Assembly: GCA_947383005.1 (NCBI GenBank)
Contig: CANDBT010000004.1
Location: forward strand, 88,994-152,993
Direction of reading: 5' to 3'
Length of the DNA: 64,000 bases
Source of the DNA: an uncultured bacterium
Lineage (GTDB): Bacteria; Bacillota; Clostridia; Lachnospirales; Lachnospiraceae
The notes under the pieces were generated by a model that made no database searches, was not told where the DNA came from, and saw only the letters and a program-made list of their open reading frames with translations. Position 1 is the stretch's first letter; every line of letters starts with the position of its first letter. The translations under genes and the position numbers were made by a program. Shown here one piece after another: positions 63,329-64,000 of the stretch.

Positions 63329-63929
63329 ATATGCTTTTAAATTATTAATGATATGTGTTACCGTGTGCAAAAATATAATTTATTCTGTCTGTGGAGGGGG
63401 AGCTGTCCCTTTTTAATCATCTATTTGTTTATACACTAAAATAGAAAAGATAGGGGACTGTAAAATAATTATCGGGAACAATGTTAGTATCATGGGCAAA
63501 GGAAAAATCAGAGCTTCTAACGGCATTCTTCATATAGGTGATGGATGTGATTTTAGAGATGTTAGAATTTCAGCAAACAAGGGCCATATTGAAATTGGAA
63601 ATAATACGTTTTTAAATTCTGGTTGTATTATTACAAGCTGTAAAAGTATTAAAATTGGATGTGGATGTGCCTTCGGCACAAATGTTTCAATCTATGACCA
63701 CGATCATATTTATTGCGCGGAGGGAAAGCAAGATTGGAATATTACGAAATCATCAGAGATAGTAATTGGTGATAATTGTTGGATAGGTTGTAATGTTATT
63801 ATTCTAAGAGGAAGTCATATAGGTAACAATTGTGTAATTGGTGCGGGTACAGTTATAAAAGGGAATATTCCTGACTCTATGATAGTATATGATAGAAACA
63901 CACAGGTTGTAAAAAAAATTCAAGAATAG
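63329..63929 (+). pseudogene. Hexapeptide-repeat acyltransferase with damaged 5' end
   Basis: From the ATG at 63492 a 145-residue left-handed beta-helix acetyltransferase is encoded (IGDNCWIGCNVIILRGSHIG; GNNCVIGAGTVIKGN; catalytic His candidate in IYDHDH). The same frame is open upstream to 63417 without a start codon (IGDCKIIIGNNVSI, which belongs to the helix). The expected N-terminus (YSVCGGGAVPF, 63349-63416) is in another frame and ends in a stop, so one or more indels separate them. It may be a pseudogene, or start internally at 63492 with a weak ribosome site. It is the last gene of the cluster. Confidence 0.6.
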
Positions 63930-64000
63930 CTAATACTGCATTGCAGAAATAATGGTGAATACAGTGCTTGATATTTTCGTCATCTGTGCGTCTGCAAAGC
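63930..64000. mobile_element. MITE copy 3, cut by window end
   Basis: After CTAA (63930-63933) the sequence TACTGCATTGC starts a 67-bp stretch that matches the inverse of the right end of copy 1 (19635-19701) at all but two positions. CTAA also fits the YTAR target rule. It overlaps the final stop codon region of the acetyltransferase gene. Confidence 0.7.

Noticed and set aside
1-64000. CRISPR arrays, tRNA or rRNA genes
   Set aside because: No regularly spaced direct repeats, no cloverleaf with conserved T-loop and no rRNA-like sequence were recognised by reading.

Overview
The window looks like a chromosome segment of an anaerobic gut-type Firmicute, most likely a Lachnospiraceae or related clostridial species. 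This rests on strong AGGAGG ribosome sites, a clostridial-type nitrate reductase and molybdenum cofactor cluster, LoaP-type antiterminators, and several copies or relics of the AAA-ATPase-like/PD-(D/E)XK gene family. I recognised no rRNA, tRNA or CRISPR. Species cannot be fixed from sequence reading alone.

Layout. 1-3.0 kb: the end of a galactose-type ABC permease (mglC-like), a zinc alcohol dehydrogenase and a convergent LysR regulator. 3.5-19.1 kb: a 16 kb molybdenum block holding a short FNT anion channel, a molybdopterin-binding protein, moaC, a CRP-type regulator, a three-subunit NADH-linked molybdoenzyme resembling clostridial NarABC nitrate reductase, a TDT/SLAC1-type anion channel, then mobA-moeA-mobB-moaA-(MOSC-moaB)-modABC. 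It can import molybdate, build most of the cofactor and reduce an oxyanion; a CRP-like operator sits at -41.5 of the nar promoter. 19.1-20.9 kb: non-coding, with two tandem IS5-like mini-elements and a radical SAM gene fragment. 20.9-26.1 kb: an AT-rich conflict island with an AAA-ATPase/nuclease gene and a three-gene NLR-like (STAND) module whose proteins share a roughly 25-residue glycine/asparagine-rich motif; each of the three genes carries one reading-frame lesion. 26.2-29.7 kb: a trehalose locus (treR, a PTS gene with a large internal deletion, treA). 30.3-39.2 kb: an L-rhamnose operon (AraC regulator, NCS1-type permease, rhaM, rhaB, an AraA/FucI-like isomerase, rhaD, fucO). 39.4-43.1 kb: a gene graveyard around an intact glycerate kinase.

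43.2-64 kb: two NusG-family antiterminators in tandem, a strong intrinsic terminator, then about 19 kb of codirectional polysaccharide genes: aminotransferase, BCCT-like transporter, initiating phosphoglycosyl transferase, ATP-grasp ligase plus FemAB-like acyltransferase, TagF-like transferase, IspD/TarI-like cytidylyltransferase, at least four glycosyltransferases, Wzy, pyruvyl transferase, epimerase, HtrL-like protein, Wzx and a damaged acetyltransferase. This block and the STAND island are visibly more AT-rich than the nar and rhamnose blocks, which suggests separate acquisition. The window ends inside a third copy of the mini-element found at 19.5 kb, in inverted orientation.

The best candidate for a little-described system is the STAND module at 22.6-26.0 kb. 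Next are the CRP-type control of the nar operon and the LoaP-terminator arrangement of the polysaccharide operon.
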